From an uncultured Flavobacteriales bacterium (GTDB taxonomy: Bacteria > Bacteroidota > Bacteroidia > Flavobacteriales_D > Crocinitomicaceae), in the NCBI GenBank assembly GCA_903945495.1, contig CAJAVU010000010.1:1-37269 (forward strand): a stretch of 37,269 nt of DNA, read 5' to 3'. Position numbers and translations under genes: made by a program. Position 1 is the stretch's first letter, and the number at the start of each line of letters is the position of its first letter. The notes beneath the pieces were generated by a model, which had not been told where the DNA came from, searched no databases, and saw only the letters and a program-made list of their open reading frames with translations. This document shows positions 1 to 9,465 of this stretch, in pieces.

Positions 1-36
1 AATTAAACCCTCCTTTTAGTAAATTATAATCTTTAA

Positions 37-3027
37 TTATTTAACAATATGACGGACAATTTGATAATTTTCTAATGGGTTCTCTACACTGATGTAATAA
101 ATTCCAGGAGCCAAATGAGTTTTTTCAATTGTTTGAATCGTCACTCCTTTTTGAATTGTTATGGGCAAGAGTTGAATTGTTGCGCCATGAACATCAATCA
201 CTTTTAAAACTCCATCCCCTTCATAATTTGCTGACTTAATTTGAACATAGAAATCAGAATTACTTGGATTAGGATACGTCTTGATTTCATCTTGAGGGAA
301 ATAGTCTCCACAATTAATAGAAACTGGATCGTACATTTTCGAAGCTCCATCAACATCAACTTGAGTTAAACGATAGTATACAGTTTCCAATGACCGCTCT
401 GAATCAATGATTGAATATGTCAATAAACTATTAGAGTTACCAGCTGATTCAACAGTTGCTAATTGAGACCATTCTGCCCCATCAACAGTTCTTTCAACAA
501 CAAAATGCGATGAATTATGTTCTGAGGCTGTTGACCATGTTACTTCAACTTTTTGATCGTCCATACAGTTCGCTTGTAAACTTGTTAACTCAACAGGTAA
601 AGGTGATGCTGTTAAATTTCCATTCAACCAAAACTCACTAAATCCAGGAATTGAGAACTCTGAATAATAAGCACTACCAACTGTTGAATACGCAGTTGCA
701 ACACCATTTGCGATTGGGTCATGTTGCGTTGTTCCTCCACTTCCACCCGTTCCTGGACAATTATCTAGAGGATTCGCATTCACGTTCAATGGCCCATTGT
801 ATTTGTTCAGTTTAACATCTGCAGGAATAAATACATCATCATTTGGATTTGCATTTACGGTTGATACACCTGTCAAATTCGAAAATTCAACATTGCTATA
901 AGGTAATCTTACTTGAACGGGTGTTGTTGGTTGAATCGTTGGTGTGATTACCCAATGGCGTTGCATAACACTAGTGTTATAAATTGGATTGGTATTCGAG
1001 CATGCTGGCACCGAAGCATTTGTTACGTCTACATATGAAGTAACAGTAACATTTCCTAAATTTTGACCTAAAGAATTAACAGATGCCAACAATCGTCCTG
1101 TTGAATGATAGAAATGAATCCAACCATTTTGATTTACGAGACAGGTAGCTGATTCGTTATTATTTCCAAGGGCAGATCCAGCTGAAGGCAAAGTAATGGT
1201 TGTTCCCCCTGTCAACGATGAAGGGCAAGCAGTTGGATTGGTAATTGAACTTATTGAATAACTAGTGGTTGAAGAAGGAGCAGCATTAATTGACCATGTG
1301 CCATTTCCAGTTCCAGATGCAGTTTGTCCATTGCTCAATGTCAATGTCCAAGCACCTGTTGCGGTAACATTCCCTCCTAAATTAACTTGTGTGCCATTAC
1401 AAACTGTTGATGAAGCAGTGGTTAAGGTAGCTGTTGGTCCAGGATTAACTGTAACAACTACATTATCCGAATTTGAACATCCATTTGCCATTGTTGTCAA
1501 TGTATAAGTAGTTGTTGTTGCAGGTGAAACTGTTGGATTTTGGATGCTTGATGTAAAACCAGCAGGCACGGAAGTCCAGGAATAAGTTCCACCAGAAGGA
1601 ATAATGTTGGCAAATGTCTGGGCAATGTTGGTTGCCTGAGCCACCGAAATTATTGCACCTCCATTACCAGCATACAACATATAATACATACGAGTTACGC
1701 CTGTTAAACCTGAAATGGTATGTAAATTATCATCCGTACTTCCACCTATACTTTGAGATGCAGAATTCGGTTGTGGAATCATGAATAGTTGATTTATAGA
1801 TGGGTCGAAAGCACTGTGAACTCTTTTTAAGAAACAATTATAGGTAATGCCATTTGCAGTAACTGTAAATGTATTCAAATCTTGCGTTCCGGATCCATCA
1901 GCACCATTATTACCTGTAATACTTACAGAAGAAACACCATTTAAATCGGCTGCCCAATAAAAAATCGTTGGTGCGACAGTACTATATCCTTGCACCCCAA
2001 TAACTCGTGTAAAATATTGACCACCAGCACCAAAGGCAGCATTTGAAACAACAGCATTATCTGAGTAATTTAACATAACCCCAAGGTTCGTATTGATGTA
2101 ATTTCCCCCATCATACATATCATTTCCACCGTCACCTATGTAATTTGAGTTAACGCCACTAGGACCGTCCATCACATATCCATATGGCGATGGAATGGAA
2201 GAAGTCAAGGCAGCTTGATTAGCATTTATTGCCGCCAATACTGATGATAAAGTTGATGGTGCAGGAACAGTTCCTGACAATGTTGTTGAAGTCGAAGGGC
2301 AAATTGAGACATCTGTCCCAGCATTTACAGTTGGAAGTGGATTCACAACAACTGTGAAAGATGCACAAGAAGGACTCCATTGACCACCATTAAAATTTCT
2401 TGCATAATAAGTTGTTGTTGAAGTTGGTGACACAGTCGCACTGTTACCTGTAGCTATTTGACCGGTTGTATTGCAGCCTCCAGAAAACCAATAAACTGTT
2501 CCCACTGGCCCAACAGCTGTCATCGTTACTGAAGCACCAGTACAAATTGAGCTTGCTGTTGAGGTAATTGATGAAGGAGGAGGAGGCAGTGCCGAAACTG
2601 TGCGCCATGACAGCGTATGACAAGTTGTATTTGTTCCACAATAATAAAGGTTTGTCAGCATTCTAACTGTCCCTGTGAAGTTAGCTGTCCAAGTAATTTT
2701 AGGAGCTAAACCACACACATCATCTGAATATGCAATGAAGGCACCTGTACCATCATTAAATAATGTTAATTGCATATCCTCACCAGCCGCATTCGATGCG
2801 CCGTCGCCGGTACAATATGACCATTCATATTGAGTTCCGTTCACAACATTGTAAAGTTGATATTCACCACCATAAATACACGTACTTACTGTTGTAAATG
2901 CTGATGGTGGAGAACTAAAAATTCCAAATGGATATTGAGCCCCTCCAAAGGTACATTGCCCTATAACAGATGTTTTTAAAAGGAAAATAAAAATTATTGA
3001 GAGAATTGTTTGAGTAATCTTTTTCAT
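37..3027 (-). CDS. Large secreted T9SS cargo protein with Ig-like domains
   Basis: About 996 aa. I prefer the Met at 3027 because it begins a signal peptide (MKKITQTILS, then a hydrophobic stretch ending near VIGQ) and lies 1 nt after the stop of the upstream gene; a Met 9 codons earlier is possible. The N-terminal ~140 residues are a Cys-containing beta-rich domain of the kind found in Bacteroidota surface proteins. Ig-like segments with CTGASV and NAGTDVSIC motifs follow. One of these Ig-like units appears split by an insert of about 220 residues rich in Gly, Asn and Asp. The last ~80 residues carry the type A sorting signature (YPNPSNSDF ... LAPGIYYISV ... IVRHIVK), which directs outer-membrane export and surface attachment or release. 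Binding target unknown. The export route is well supported; any function beyond secretion or adhesion is not. Confidence 0.88.
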   Translation of the reverse strand: MKKITQTILSIIFIFLLKTSVIGQCTFGGAQYPFGIFSSPPSAFTTVSTCIYGGEYQLYNVVNGTQYEWSYCTGDGASNAAGEDMQLTLFNDGTGAFIAYSDDVCGLAPKITWTANFTGTVRMLTNLYYCGTNTTCHTLSWRTVSALPPPPSSITSTASSICTGASVTMTAVGPVGTVYWFSGGCNTTGQIATGNSATVSPTSTTTYYARNFNGGQWSPSCASFTVVVNPLPTVNAGTDVSICPSTSTTLSGTVPAPSTLSSVLAAINANQAALTSSIPSPYGYVMDGPSGVNSNYIGDGGNDMYDGGNYINTNLGVMLNYSDNAVVSNAAFGAGGQYFTRVIGVQGYSTVAPTIFYWAADLNGVSSVSITGNNGADGSGTQDLNTFTVTANGITYNCFLKRVHSAFDPSINQLFMIPQPNSASQSIGGSTDDNLHTISGLTGVTRMYYMLYAGNGGAIISVAQATNIAQTFANIIPSGGTYSWTSVPAGFTSSIQNPTVSPATTTTYTLTTMANGCSNSDNVVVTVNPGPTATLTTASSTVCNGTQVNLGGNVTATGAWTLTLSNGQTASGTGNGTWSINAAPSSTTSYSISSITNPTACPSSLTGGTTITLPSAGSALGNNNESATCLVNQNGWIHFYHSTGRLLASVNSLGQNLGNVTVTSYVDVTNASVPACSNTNPIYNTSVMQRHWVITPTIQPTTPVQVRLPYSNVEFSNLTGVSTVNANPNDDVFIPADVKLNKYNGPLNVNANPLDNCPGTGGSGGTTQHDPIANGVATAYSTVGSAYYSEFSIPGFSEFWLNGNLTASPLPVELTSLQANCMDDQKVEVTWSTASEHNSSHFVVERTVDGAEWSQLATVESAGNSNSLLTYSIIDSERSLETVYYRLTQVDVDGASKMYDPVSINCGDYFPQDEIKTYPNPSNSDFYVQIKSANYEGDGVLKVIDVHGATIQLLPITIQKGVTIQTIEKTHLAPGIYYISVENPLENYQIVRHIVK

Positions 3028-3028
3028 A

Positions 3029-3460
3029 TCAGTTAGTTTTAGTTGATTTAGCATTCATTATTTCTAACTGTTCAGGACTTGGTGTAAAGGTTTCCTGCAT
3101 TCTTAGATATTCTTCTGGATGTGCACTTATCCATGCGTTTTTCTTTTTCTGATGGTCTTCAATATCCTTTTTAGAATCACCAGTATCAATAAAGCTCGGG
3201 AATTCATCAACAGGTTGTTGAATAGTTGTTGATTTAAGTTCCCCTGAAAGAAATAAATATTCATCAGGATGGTTTTGAATCCATTCTTGACGCTCAGCTT
3301 CATTTGTAAATTGGGGAACCTGAATATTTTTCAGATCCTGACTCTTTGCAGAAACGGAAGGAGCTTGGGAATAACTGGTAAAATGACAGAATACTGACAC
3401 TGAGCAAATTCCAAAAATTAAAAAAGTCCGATTAGAAAATCGTAGCGTAGAGTTTTTCAT
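3029..3460 (-). CDS. Small secreted protein with two WIxxHPxEY repeats
   Basis: 143 aa. An N-terminal hydrophobic segment (residues about 12-31, ending TSYSQA) looks like a signal peptide. The mature part contains two copies of a short motif, WIQNHPDEY at residues 60-68 and WISAHPEEY at 110-118, exactly 50 residues apart. The second is preceded by FPSFIDTGDSKKD. The remainder is polar and probably extended. It is the first gene of a minus-strand pair: its TGA is followed after one base by the ATG of the T9SS cargo gene, so the two are probably translationally coupled. I do not recognise an assigned family. Similar small repeat proteins seem to occur in this lineage, but that is from memory. 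A role as partner of the exported protein is only an inference from the coupling. Confidence 0.75.
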   Translation of the reverse strand: MKNSTLRFSNRTFLIFGICSVSVFCHFTSYSQAPSVSAKSQDLKNIQVPQFTNEAERQEWIQNHPDEYLFLSGELKSTTIQQPVDEFPSFIDTGDSKKDIEDHQKKKNAWISAHPEEYLRMQETFTPSPEQLEIMNAKSTKTN

Positions 3461-3720
3461 ACTGTTATGGTTTCAATTAATAAAATTTATCTAGTTGGTT
3501 TCGTGATAATTTTTACTGAGAGCAATCTACGTAGTTTTACTTAGTTGATTGTTGTTAAATGACCAAACCCCTACTTCAAATGAATATTTACCCACCTTTT
3601 ATTAAAAAATCACTTTTTACGATAGTGTTATTTAACCATATAATTGTTATAACGAGATTATTAACATGTTACAAAATGGATATTTGTAACCAATGTTATA
3701 TAAGTTCTATCAGAAACACT

Positions 3721-3728
3721 TACCTTTG
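3721..3728 (+). promoter_or_regulatory. -7 promoter box for the polyamine gene
   Basis: TACCTTTG matches the Bacteroidota -7 consensus TAnnTTTG and lies 28 nt before the ATG at 3757, giving a predicted leader of about 24 nt. No good TTG is seen at the usual -33 distance, so the call rests on the -7 box. The rest of the 296-bp gap (3461-3756) is AT-rich and shows nothing else I can support. Confidence 0.5.
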
Positions 3729-3756
3729 CGCCCAAATTAAAATTGACAGATAAGAA

Positions 3757-5040
3757 ATGAGTACAGCACTTGGGAATCATATCCTCGTAGAGTTTATGAA
3801 TTGTGACCCGCACATCATGAACGATGTGGCAGGAATTGAAAGAGACATGGTGGCTGCAGCACAAAAAGCTGGAGCAACAGTTATCAATTCAACATTTCAC
3901 CATTTTTCTCCGTGGGGAGTTTCTGGTGTAGTGGTAATTCAAGAAAGTCATTTAGCTATTCATACTTGGCCAGAATATGGTTATGCTGCAGTAGATTTAT
4001 TTACATGTGGTGATATGAATGCTTGGATTTCTTTTGATTTCCTAAAAGAAGCATTTAAGTCTCAGTCTTATTCTGCGATTGAAATGAAACGCGGATCAGT
4101 TAACTTGTTAACGAGAAACGATTTCGACATGGCTACTATGCGTCAAAAAGCAGGTGAATGGAGAAATCCAGACTTCTTTACACGCAACGTATGGTTTACA
4201 GATAAAGATGAATACCAAGCGCTTTCTTTGCGTTTTACAGGTGAAGTTTTCTTTGATGTTCAATCGCCATTCCAACGCGTTCGTATCATTGAATCATACA
4301 AATACGGTAAAATGTTAGCATTGGATGATATGGTTATGACAACTATCGAAGATGAGTTCCATTACCATGAAATGATTTCTCATCCAGCGATGTTTACTCA
4401 CGGAAATGCTAAAAATGTTTTGGTAATCGGTGGCGGTGACGGTGGAACTGTTCGTGAAATCTTACGTCACGATTCGATCGAAAAAGTAACGATGGTTGAA
4501 ATCGATGGTGAAGTAATTACTGCTTGTAAAGAACATTTACCTCAAATTGCAGCTGCTTTCGATAACCCAAAATTGGAATTGATTGTTGATGACGGAATTG
4601 CATTCATCAAAAACGCGAAACCAGAATCGTACGATTTAATCATTGTTGATGGTTCAGATCCTGTTGGTCCGGCAGAAGGTTTATTCTCTGTTGAATTCTA
4701 TACGAACTGTTACAATGCCTTATCAAAAGATGGAATTCTTGTTGCGCAAGGTGAATCACCTAAGTTCAATGAGAAAGCATTTGCTGAGTTAAATCATACC
4801 TTACAAGATATTTTTGGTACGAACAATGCACCTGTTTCTTTATTCTTCGTTCCAACCTACCCTACTGGTATGTGGTCGTTCCAATACGGAATCAAAGGTG
4901 ACAAACATCCAAAAACTGTTTCAAATGAATCAGTAATTGATGCATTTGTTGATGCAAAAGGATTACGTTACTACAATTCAGATGTTCACAAAGGAAGTTT
5001 TGCAACTCCAAACTTTGTGAAAGCTCTACTTAAAAAATAA
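3757..5040 (+). CDS. speD-speE: Bifunctional S-adenosylmethionine decarboxylase / spermidine synthase (fusion)
   Basis: 427 aa, with two enzymes of polyamine synthesis in one chain. Residues 1-~120 are a bacterial class 1B AdoMet decarboxylase proenzyme: the self-cleavage site is Glu63-Ser64 in [15 protein letters not shown] (Ser64 would become the pyruvoyl group), with His69 and Cys84 at the other catalytic positions. Residues ~140-427 are an aminopropyltransferase: GGGDGG at 225-230 binds decarboxylated AdoMet, YHEM at 203-206, and VDGSDP near 297-302 carries the catalytic Asp. The first domain makes the aminopropyl donor and the second transfers it to a diamine, normally putrescine to give spermidine. 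Fusions of this type are known in bacteria; the diamine used here cannot be read from sequence. The gene has its own -7 box, ends at a strong terminator, and is followed by an agmatinase-like gene that could supply putrescine. Confidence 0.93.
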   Translation: MSTALGNHILVEFMNCDPHIMNDVAGIERDMVAAAQKAGATVINSTFHHFSPWGVSGVVVIQESHLAIHTWPEYGYAAVDLFTCGDMNAWISFDFLKEAFKSQSYSAIEMKRGSVNLLTRNDFDMATMRQKAGEWRNPDFFTRNVWFTDKDEYQALSLRFTGEVFFDVQSPFQRVRIIESYKYGKMLALDDMVMTTIEDEFHYHEMISHPAMFTHGNAKNVLVIGGGDGGTVREILRHDSIEKVTMVEIDGEVITACKEHLPQIAAAFDNPKLELIVDDGIAFIKNAKPESYDLIIVDGSDPVGPAEGLFSVEFYTNCYNALSKDGILVAQGESPKFNEKAFAELNHTLQDIFGTNNAPVSLFFVPTYPTGMWSFQYGIKGDKHPKTVSNESVIDAFVDAKGLRYYNSDVHKGSFATPNFVKALLKK

Positions 5041-5054
5041 GTAAACATTTATAG

Positions 5055-5100
5055 AAAGCCACAGAAATACAGAATTCATCTGTGCATCTGTGGCTTTTTT
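5055..5100 (+). terminator. Rho-independent terminator after speD-speE
   Basis: An 11-bp stem (AAAGCCACAGA at 5055-5065 with TCTGTGGCTTT at 5087-5097) runs into a T tract at 5095-5100. The loop holds a second small inverted repeat, ACAGA/TCTGT at 5069-5083, so two nested stems can form. It lies between the polyamine fusion gene and the ureohydrolase gene. Confidence 0.85.
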
Positions 5101-5128
5101 ATTTAACAAATATTCAAATTACTATAAT

Positions 5129-6175
5129 ATGTCATTCGATCCAAACGGTGTTGGTATTGCCAACGGAAATTTATTCGGTTTTCCAGTAACAGAACAAGAA
5201 GCTGATATTGTAATGATTCCAATTCCATGGGACGCAACAGCATCATACGGAAAAGGCACAAGTGATGGGCCGCAAGCAATTTTAGATGCTTCAACGCAAT
5301 TGGACTTTTACCACCCCAAATTGGAGAATGCGTATCAAACAAAAATATTCTTAACGCCAATTTCCAAAGAATGGAAAGAGATCAATGCAAAATTGTGTAT
5401 TGAAGGTGTTGAATACATCGACTTCCTTGAGAATGGTGGTAAACTAGAAGAAAATGCTGATTTTCAACAAACTGTTCATTCGATTGCTGAAGCGCAAATT
5501 GCCTTGAAAGAGAATTTAAAGCAGCGTGCTACTGAATTGATGAGTCAGGGTAAATTGGTTGGTGTTTTAGGTGGTGAACACTCTACCCCACTTGGATTAA
5601 TTGAGGCAATAGATGCTAAAGGTGAAGCTTTTGGGATTCTACAAATCGATGCACATGCAGATTTGAGAGATGCTTACGAAGGATTCGATCAATCTCATGC
5701 AAGCATCATGTTCAATTGTTTAAAAAACTGTTCCAATTTAATAAAGCTAGTTCAAGTTGGTATCCGCGACATTGCTCAATCTGAAGTTGATATTATTGAA
5801 AACAGTAATGGTCGCGTTAGCACTTACTTTGATTGGAATTTGAAAGAAGGTCAATTCAATGGTGAAACGTGGTCTTCTCAAGTTGATCGAATCATTGCTG
5901 ATCTGCCGTCAAATGTTTACATTTCTTTTGATATTGATGGTTTATCACCTGAATTATGTCCAAATACGGGAACGCCAGTTGCTGGTGGATTTAAATTAGA
6001 AGAAATCAATTATTTGTTATTTAAATTGGTTGAATCAGGCAAAAGAGTTGTTGGATTTGACTTGAATGAGGTGGCTCCAGGAAAAGATGATGATTGGGAC
6101 GCAAATGTAGGTGCACGCGCTTTATGGAATTTGATCTGTGCAGTTGAGAAAAACAGAAGATTGCACAAGGCTTAA
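5129..6175 (+). CDS. speB: Agmatinase-like ureohydrolase (arginase superfamily)
   Basis: 348 aa from the ATG at 5129. An in-frame ATG at 5090 lies inside the terminator hairpin and is rejected. The binuclear manganese ligands of the family are present: GGEHS at 148-152, DAHAD at 174-178 and SFDIDGLSP around 266-274; FDLNEVAPG closes the core. Members hydrolyse a guanidinium (or formimino) group from agmatine, arginine or related substrates. Its place directly after the SpeD-SpeE fusion suggests agmatine to putrescine plus urea, which would feed the aminopropyltransferase. Many Flavobacteriia annotate this type as an agmatinase family protein. Arginase or formimidoylglutamase activity cannot be excluded, since substrate specificity in this superfamily is hard to read from sequence. 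Confidence 0.82.
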   Translation: MSFDPNGVGIANGNLFGFPVTEQEADIVMIPIPWDATASYGKGTSDGPQAILDASTQLDFYHPKLENAYQTKIFLTPISKEWKEINAKLCIEGVEYIDFLENGGKLEENADFQQTVHSIAEAQIALKENLKQRATELMSQGKLVGVLGGEHSTPLGLIEAIDAKGEAFGILQIDAHADLRDAYEGFDQSHASIMFNCLKNCSNLIKLVQVGIRDIAQSEVDIIENSNGRVSTYFDWNLKEGQFNGETWSSQVDRIIADLPSNVYISFDIDGLSPELCPNTGTPVAGGFKLEEINYLLFKLVESGKRVVGFDLNEVAPGKDDDWDANVGARALWNLICAVEKNRRLHKA

Positions 6176-6243
6176 GTTAACTTTTCAACAGAAGTAAGCT
6201 GGCGTAAATCAATTGTGTATATTCGTTCAATAATTGCGACGAA

Positions 6244-6759
6244 ATGATTCGAAACATCAATTTGACATTTTTATGGATTGTTATAGGCTTACTAATTTTT
6301 AGTGCCTATAAATTGATTTTTACGTCGAGTATCTATCCATATTCTTTGTTAATGATTGGTTCAATACTCGCGATTGGAATGTTTCTTTCGCTTTATAGAA
6401 TTAAAAAACGCCATTCATCCATTTATACACTTTTGTCGATAGTGGGAATTTTAAATTCAGGATTGATTTGCATCGATTATTTCAGCGCAGATCTTTTGAA
6501 AGCTACATGGAATTTTTCATTCGCGCTTTTCTTTCTGTTGATTTTTTATGGGTTTACTGATCGACTAAAAAGTTTTAAAAATGTTCTAGCTCTCCCTACT
6601 CTTTTTCTTTTTTATATAACAGGAGCGCTCGTTTTAATTGCTTTATTCTTTAAACTTGAGCAAATATTTATTCATCAATCGATTACGTATTTATTTGCAG
6701 CGAGTACTTTAGCGTATGGCTTATCATCTGGCTTAAATCTTAAGACTTCAAATCAATAA
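6244..6759 (+). CDS. Small multi-pass membrane protein, unknown function
   Basis: 171 aa, very hydrophobic, with about five or six candidate membrane segments (near residues 8-26, 33-50, 60-77, 90-105, 115-136 and 142-160) separated by short basic loops such as YRIKKRH and TDRLKSFK. No catalytic or transport motif is recognised. A weak -7-like box, TATATTCG at 6218-6225, lies upstream. The 3' end overlaps the convergent NlpC/P60 gene by 7 nt. It is probably a real gene: the composition is consistently transmembrane and the reading frame is uninterrupted. A function cannot be assigned. Confidence 0.65.
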   Translation: MIRNINLTFLWIVIGLLIFSAYKLIFTSSIYPYSLLMIGSILAIGMFLSLYRIKKRHSSIYTLLSIVGILNSGLICIDYFSADLLKATWNFSFALFFLLIFYGFTDRLKSFKNVLALPTLFLFYITGALVLIALFFKLEQIFIHQSITYLFAASTLAYGLSSGLNLKTSNQ

Positions 6760-7652
6760 ACATAGGTTCCGAATCCGTACAAACGTTTCAACCAATAATC
6801 AGACTTCTCTATTTCAGTAATCACTACTCCTTTTGATGAGCTAGCATGAATCATGACCAACGGTTTCCCTTTTTCAGAAATGATCATTCCAACATGAGAA
6901 ATTCCTGAACCATTATCGAAGAAAACTAAATCTCCCATCATTACATTTTTCTCCTTCAATTGACGTGAAGAATTGTATTGATCTACCGCTCTTCTCGGTA
7001 GTTCCTTTTTGAAATTTTTCATTACATAGCTCGTGAACCCTGAACAATCAAATCCTGTTGGTTCATTTCCAGCCCAAACATAAGGTGTCCCAATGTATTT
7101 CTTCGCATATTCAACAATCGCTACACGTTCTTTTGCATACATATCTAATTCCGCTCCCTTATTCGTATTTGCAAATTCATTCGAATTACTTGTTGGATAC
7201 TCAAGGTCAGGTATTTCATCAAACAAACCGGCCATGGCTTTTTGAAGGTGTTCGAATTCATCTTTTTGATTTCTACGTTTCAAATCTTCTGCCCACGCAA
7301 TTAAATCATGTTTTAAAAACGAAATTTCATACATATGCGCATTGAAAATTTTTCTACCGTCACTTGATTTTTTAATTTCACGAAACAAATCAGATGCATC
7401 ATCCAATGCTTTCGGATGATTAATCAACCAATGCTCATTTTGGCTCAATTGAAACAAGCTCAACGCTTTATAAAACTTTGGAATCTGTGACCAATCATAA
7501 TCAGGAATATCTAATAAACGATTCGCTTTACGGTAAACCATTTTATAGTGATTCTGAGCATATAGCATTTCCAATTTATCAAATTCAGGAACTTGAGCTT
7601 TCGCAAAAGAAGCAAATCCAATCACCATTAAAAATCCAACAAAAAACTTCAT
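6753..7652 (-). CDS. Secreted NlpC/P60 family cysteine peptidase
   Basis: 299 aa from the Met at 7652 (MKFFVGFLMV ... AKAQ signal peptide); a Met two codons upstream is less likely. Residues 20-165 are a helical, charged N-terminal region without a recognised fold. Residues ~172-299 form the NlpC/P60 domain: catalytic Cys203 in FDCSGF, His253 in GISHVGM and a third polar residue at His269 in MIHASSS. Such enzymes usually cut gamma-D-Glu-diamino-acid bonds in peptidoglycan stem peptides during wall remodelling or recycling. It would act in the periplasm. It is transcribed alone on the minus strand and overlaps the end of the convergent membrane-protein gene by 7 nt. Family assignment is secure; the exact bond cleaved is inferred from the family. 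Confidence 0.9.
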   Translation of the reverse strand: MKFFVGFLMVIGFASFAKAQVPEFDKLEMLYAQNHYKMVYRKANRLLDIPDYDWSQIPKFYKALSLFQLSQNEHWLINHPKALDDASDLFREIKKSSDGRKIFNAHMYEISFLKHDLIAWAEDLKRRNQKDEFEHLQKAMAGLFDEIPDLEYPTSNSNEFANTNKGAELDMYAKERVAIVEYAKKYIGTPYVWAGNEPTGFDCSGFTSYVMKNFKKELPRRAVDQYNSSRQLKEKNVMMGDLVFFDNGSGISHVGMIISEKGKPLVMIHASSSKGVVITEIEKSDYWLKRLYGFGTYVY

Positions 7653-7841
7653 GCACATTATCTTTAGTGTACGAAATAACGAATTAATCTGATTTCATTT
7701 TGAACGCAACTATTTTTCATTCAACAGTCATTTGTTTATTGATGAAATGGTTTGTTAACATTTTTTTTAAAACCGCTCTTCACTTTTTGTACCAAAACGC
7801 CGTTATTTGAATTACATTAGTAATCTACATTAAAACGTATT

Positions 7842-9440
7842 ATGACAAAATTACTTTCTTTCGTGTTTATTGCACTTTTAAGTGCTTCAGCAATTGCTCA
7901 AACAGACCCAAACAAAGTTGCAACAACCCAAAAATTTGATGAAGTATTAACCTACGTTTCACGCATGTATGTTGACACGGTAAATAGCGATCAATTAACG
8001 GATGCTGCTATTATCGCTCTTTTGGAAAAATTAGATCCGCATTCTACTTATATCAGTAAAGAGGAAGTGGCTGAAGCAAATTCTTCGATTAACGGTAGTT
8101 TTGTTGGCATTGGTATTCGTTTTCAGATCTTAAAAGATACCTTAATGGTCGTTGCAACCATTCCTGGTGGTCCATCTGAAAAACTTGGTATTTTACCTGG
8201 TGATAAAATCACGAAGATTGAAAATCAAAATGTCGCTGGCATCGGGTTGAAAAATGCTCAAGTAAAAGAGCGCTTATTGGGTGAACTTGGCACAAAAGTA
8301 AAAATTGAGATTCAACGTAAAAGCGCAAAAAAACCGATGGATTTTGTCATTACACGTGATAATATTCCGTTAAATTCTGTGGATGCCTACTATATGTTAA
8401 CTCCTGAAATTGGATATATTAAACTAAGTAGTTTTTCAAGAAGTTCATCTGAGGAAATTCAAAAAAGTATAAAAGAATTAAAAACTAGAGGAATGAAACA
8501 CTTAGTTTTCGATTTACAAGGAAATGGTGGTGGATTATTGGATGCTGCTCAAAAAATTGCTGATGAATTCCTTTCTGATGATAAACTTATAGTGTATTCT
8601 GAAGGACGTGCTCAACCAAGAAGCAATTTAAAAGCATACAAAAAAGGTTTATGGGAAGAAGGTAAATTAGTGATTTTAACGGATGAATATTCCGCATCTG
8701 CAAGTGAGATTCTTTCTGGTTCAATACAAGATTGGGATCGTGGATTAATCGTCGGAAGAAGAACATATGGTAAAGGCTTGGTTCAACGTCCAATTGATTT
8801 AACTGATGGTTCCCAAATGCGTTTAACAATTGCGCGTTACTACACTCCTTCGGGAAGATGTGTTCAAAAACCGTATGATGACATTGATGATTATCGCAAT
8901 GATTTAAACAATCGCTATAAAAATGGAGAATTCACGAATATGGATTCAATTCACTTAGCAGATTCGTTAAAATATACAACCTTATCTACGAAAAGAACTG
9001 TTTATGGTGGTGGTGGAATTATGCCAGATATTTTTGTACCCTTGGACACAGCTGAGATTACAGATTATTACAAAGACCTAATTCAAAATGGACACATCAA
9101 CAGTTTTTCGTTGGAATATGTAGACAAACACAGAGATGAGTTATTGGTTCAGTACCCTAGCTTTGATAGTTATTTGAAGGGATTCTCAATTGACCAAAAA
9201 CTAATGGATGAATTCTTTAAATTTGTTGAAAAAGAAGATAAAGAATTGAAATTCAATGAGGAACAATATAAAACAAGTGAAAACTTGTTAAAATTGCGCA
9301 TGAAATCGATTCTTGCTCAAGATATTTGGGGTTATAACGAATTTTACCAGGTTTACAATCAATCAAATGAAATTGTTCTTCGTGCAGTGAAAGCCATTGA
9401 AAATGGTGAATATGAAAAAGCAAATTTGTCTAAAAAGTAA
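7842..9440 (+). CDS. S41 family C-terminal processing peptidase
   Basis: 532 aa with an N-terminal signal peptide (MTKLLSFVFIALLSASAIAQ). A PDZ domain occupies about residues 85-165 (GIGIRFQ ... GDKITKIENQNV) and the S41 protease core about 185-330. The serine-lysine dyad region is present: SASASEI at 284-290 and Lys311 in TYGKGLVQR. The C-terminal ~170 residues are a charged helical extension. Proteins of this CtpA/Prc-like family trim the C-termini of periplasmic proteins and regulate cell-wall enzymes. A DUF1573 lipoprotein gene begins 25 nt downstream on the same strand. The 183-bp gap upstream shows no convincing -33/-7 pair. Confidence 0.92.
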   Translation: MTKLLSFVFIALLSASAIAQTDPNKVATTQKFDEVLTYVSRMYVDTVNSDQLTDAAIIALLEKLDPHSTYISKEEVAEANSSINGSFVGIGIRFQILKDTLMVVATIPGGPSEKLGILPGDKITKIENQNVAGIGLKNAQVKERLLGELGTKVKIEIQRKSAKKPMDFVITRDNIPLNSVDAYYMLTPEIGYIKLSSFSRSSSEEIQKSIKELKTRGMKHLVFDLQGNGGGLLDAAQKIADEFLSDDKLIVYSEGRAQPRSNLKAYKKGLWEEGKLVILTDEYSASASEILSGSIQDWDRGLIVGRRTYGKGLVQRPIDLTDGSQMRLTIARYYTPSGRCVQKPYDDIDDYRNDLNNRYKNGEFTNMDSIHLADSLKYTTLSTKRTVYGGGGIMPDIFVPLDTAEITDYYKDLIQNGHINSFSLEYVDKHRDELLVQYPSFDSYLKGFSIDQKLMDEFFKFVEKEDKELKFNEEQYKTSENLLKLRMKSILAQDIWGYNEFYQVYNQSNEIVLRAVKAIENGEYEKANLSKK

Positions 9441-9452
9441 TTTATACATTTG
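9425..9452 (+). promoter_or_regulatory. Promoter for the DUF1573 lipoprotein
   Basis: TTTG at 9425-9428, 16 bases, then TACATTTG at 9445-9452, a full match to TAnnTTTG. The spacing is slightly shorter than the usual ~19 nt. The pair lies at the end of the S41 gene, so the lipoprotein may be expressed on its own as well as by read-through. The predicted leader is under 12 nt. Confidence 0.45.
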
Positions 9453-9465
9453 TAAAAACGTTCAA

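Noticed and set aside
5090-5131. Upstream ATG at 5090 as the ureohydrolase start
   Set aside because: It lies inside the 3' arm of a strong terminator and the added residues match no family N-terminus; the ATG at 5129 fits better.
7058-7345. 95-codon frame on the plus strand inside the NlpC/P60 gene
   Set aside because: It overlaps a well-supported gene on the other strand and its translation has no recognisable features.
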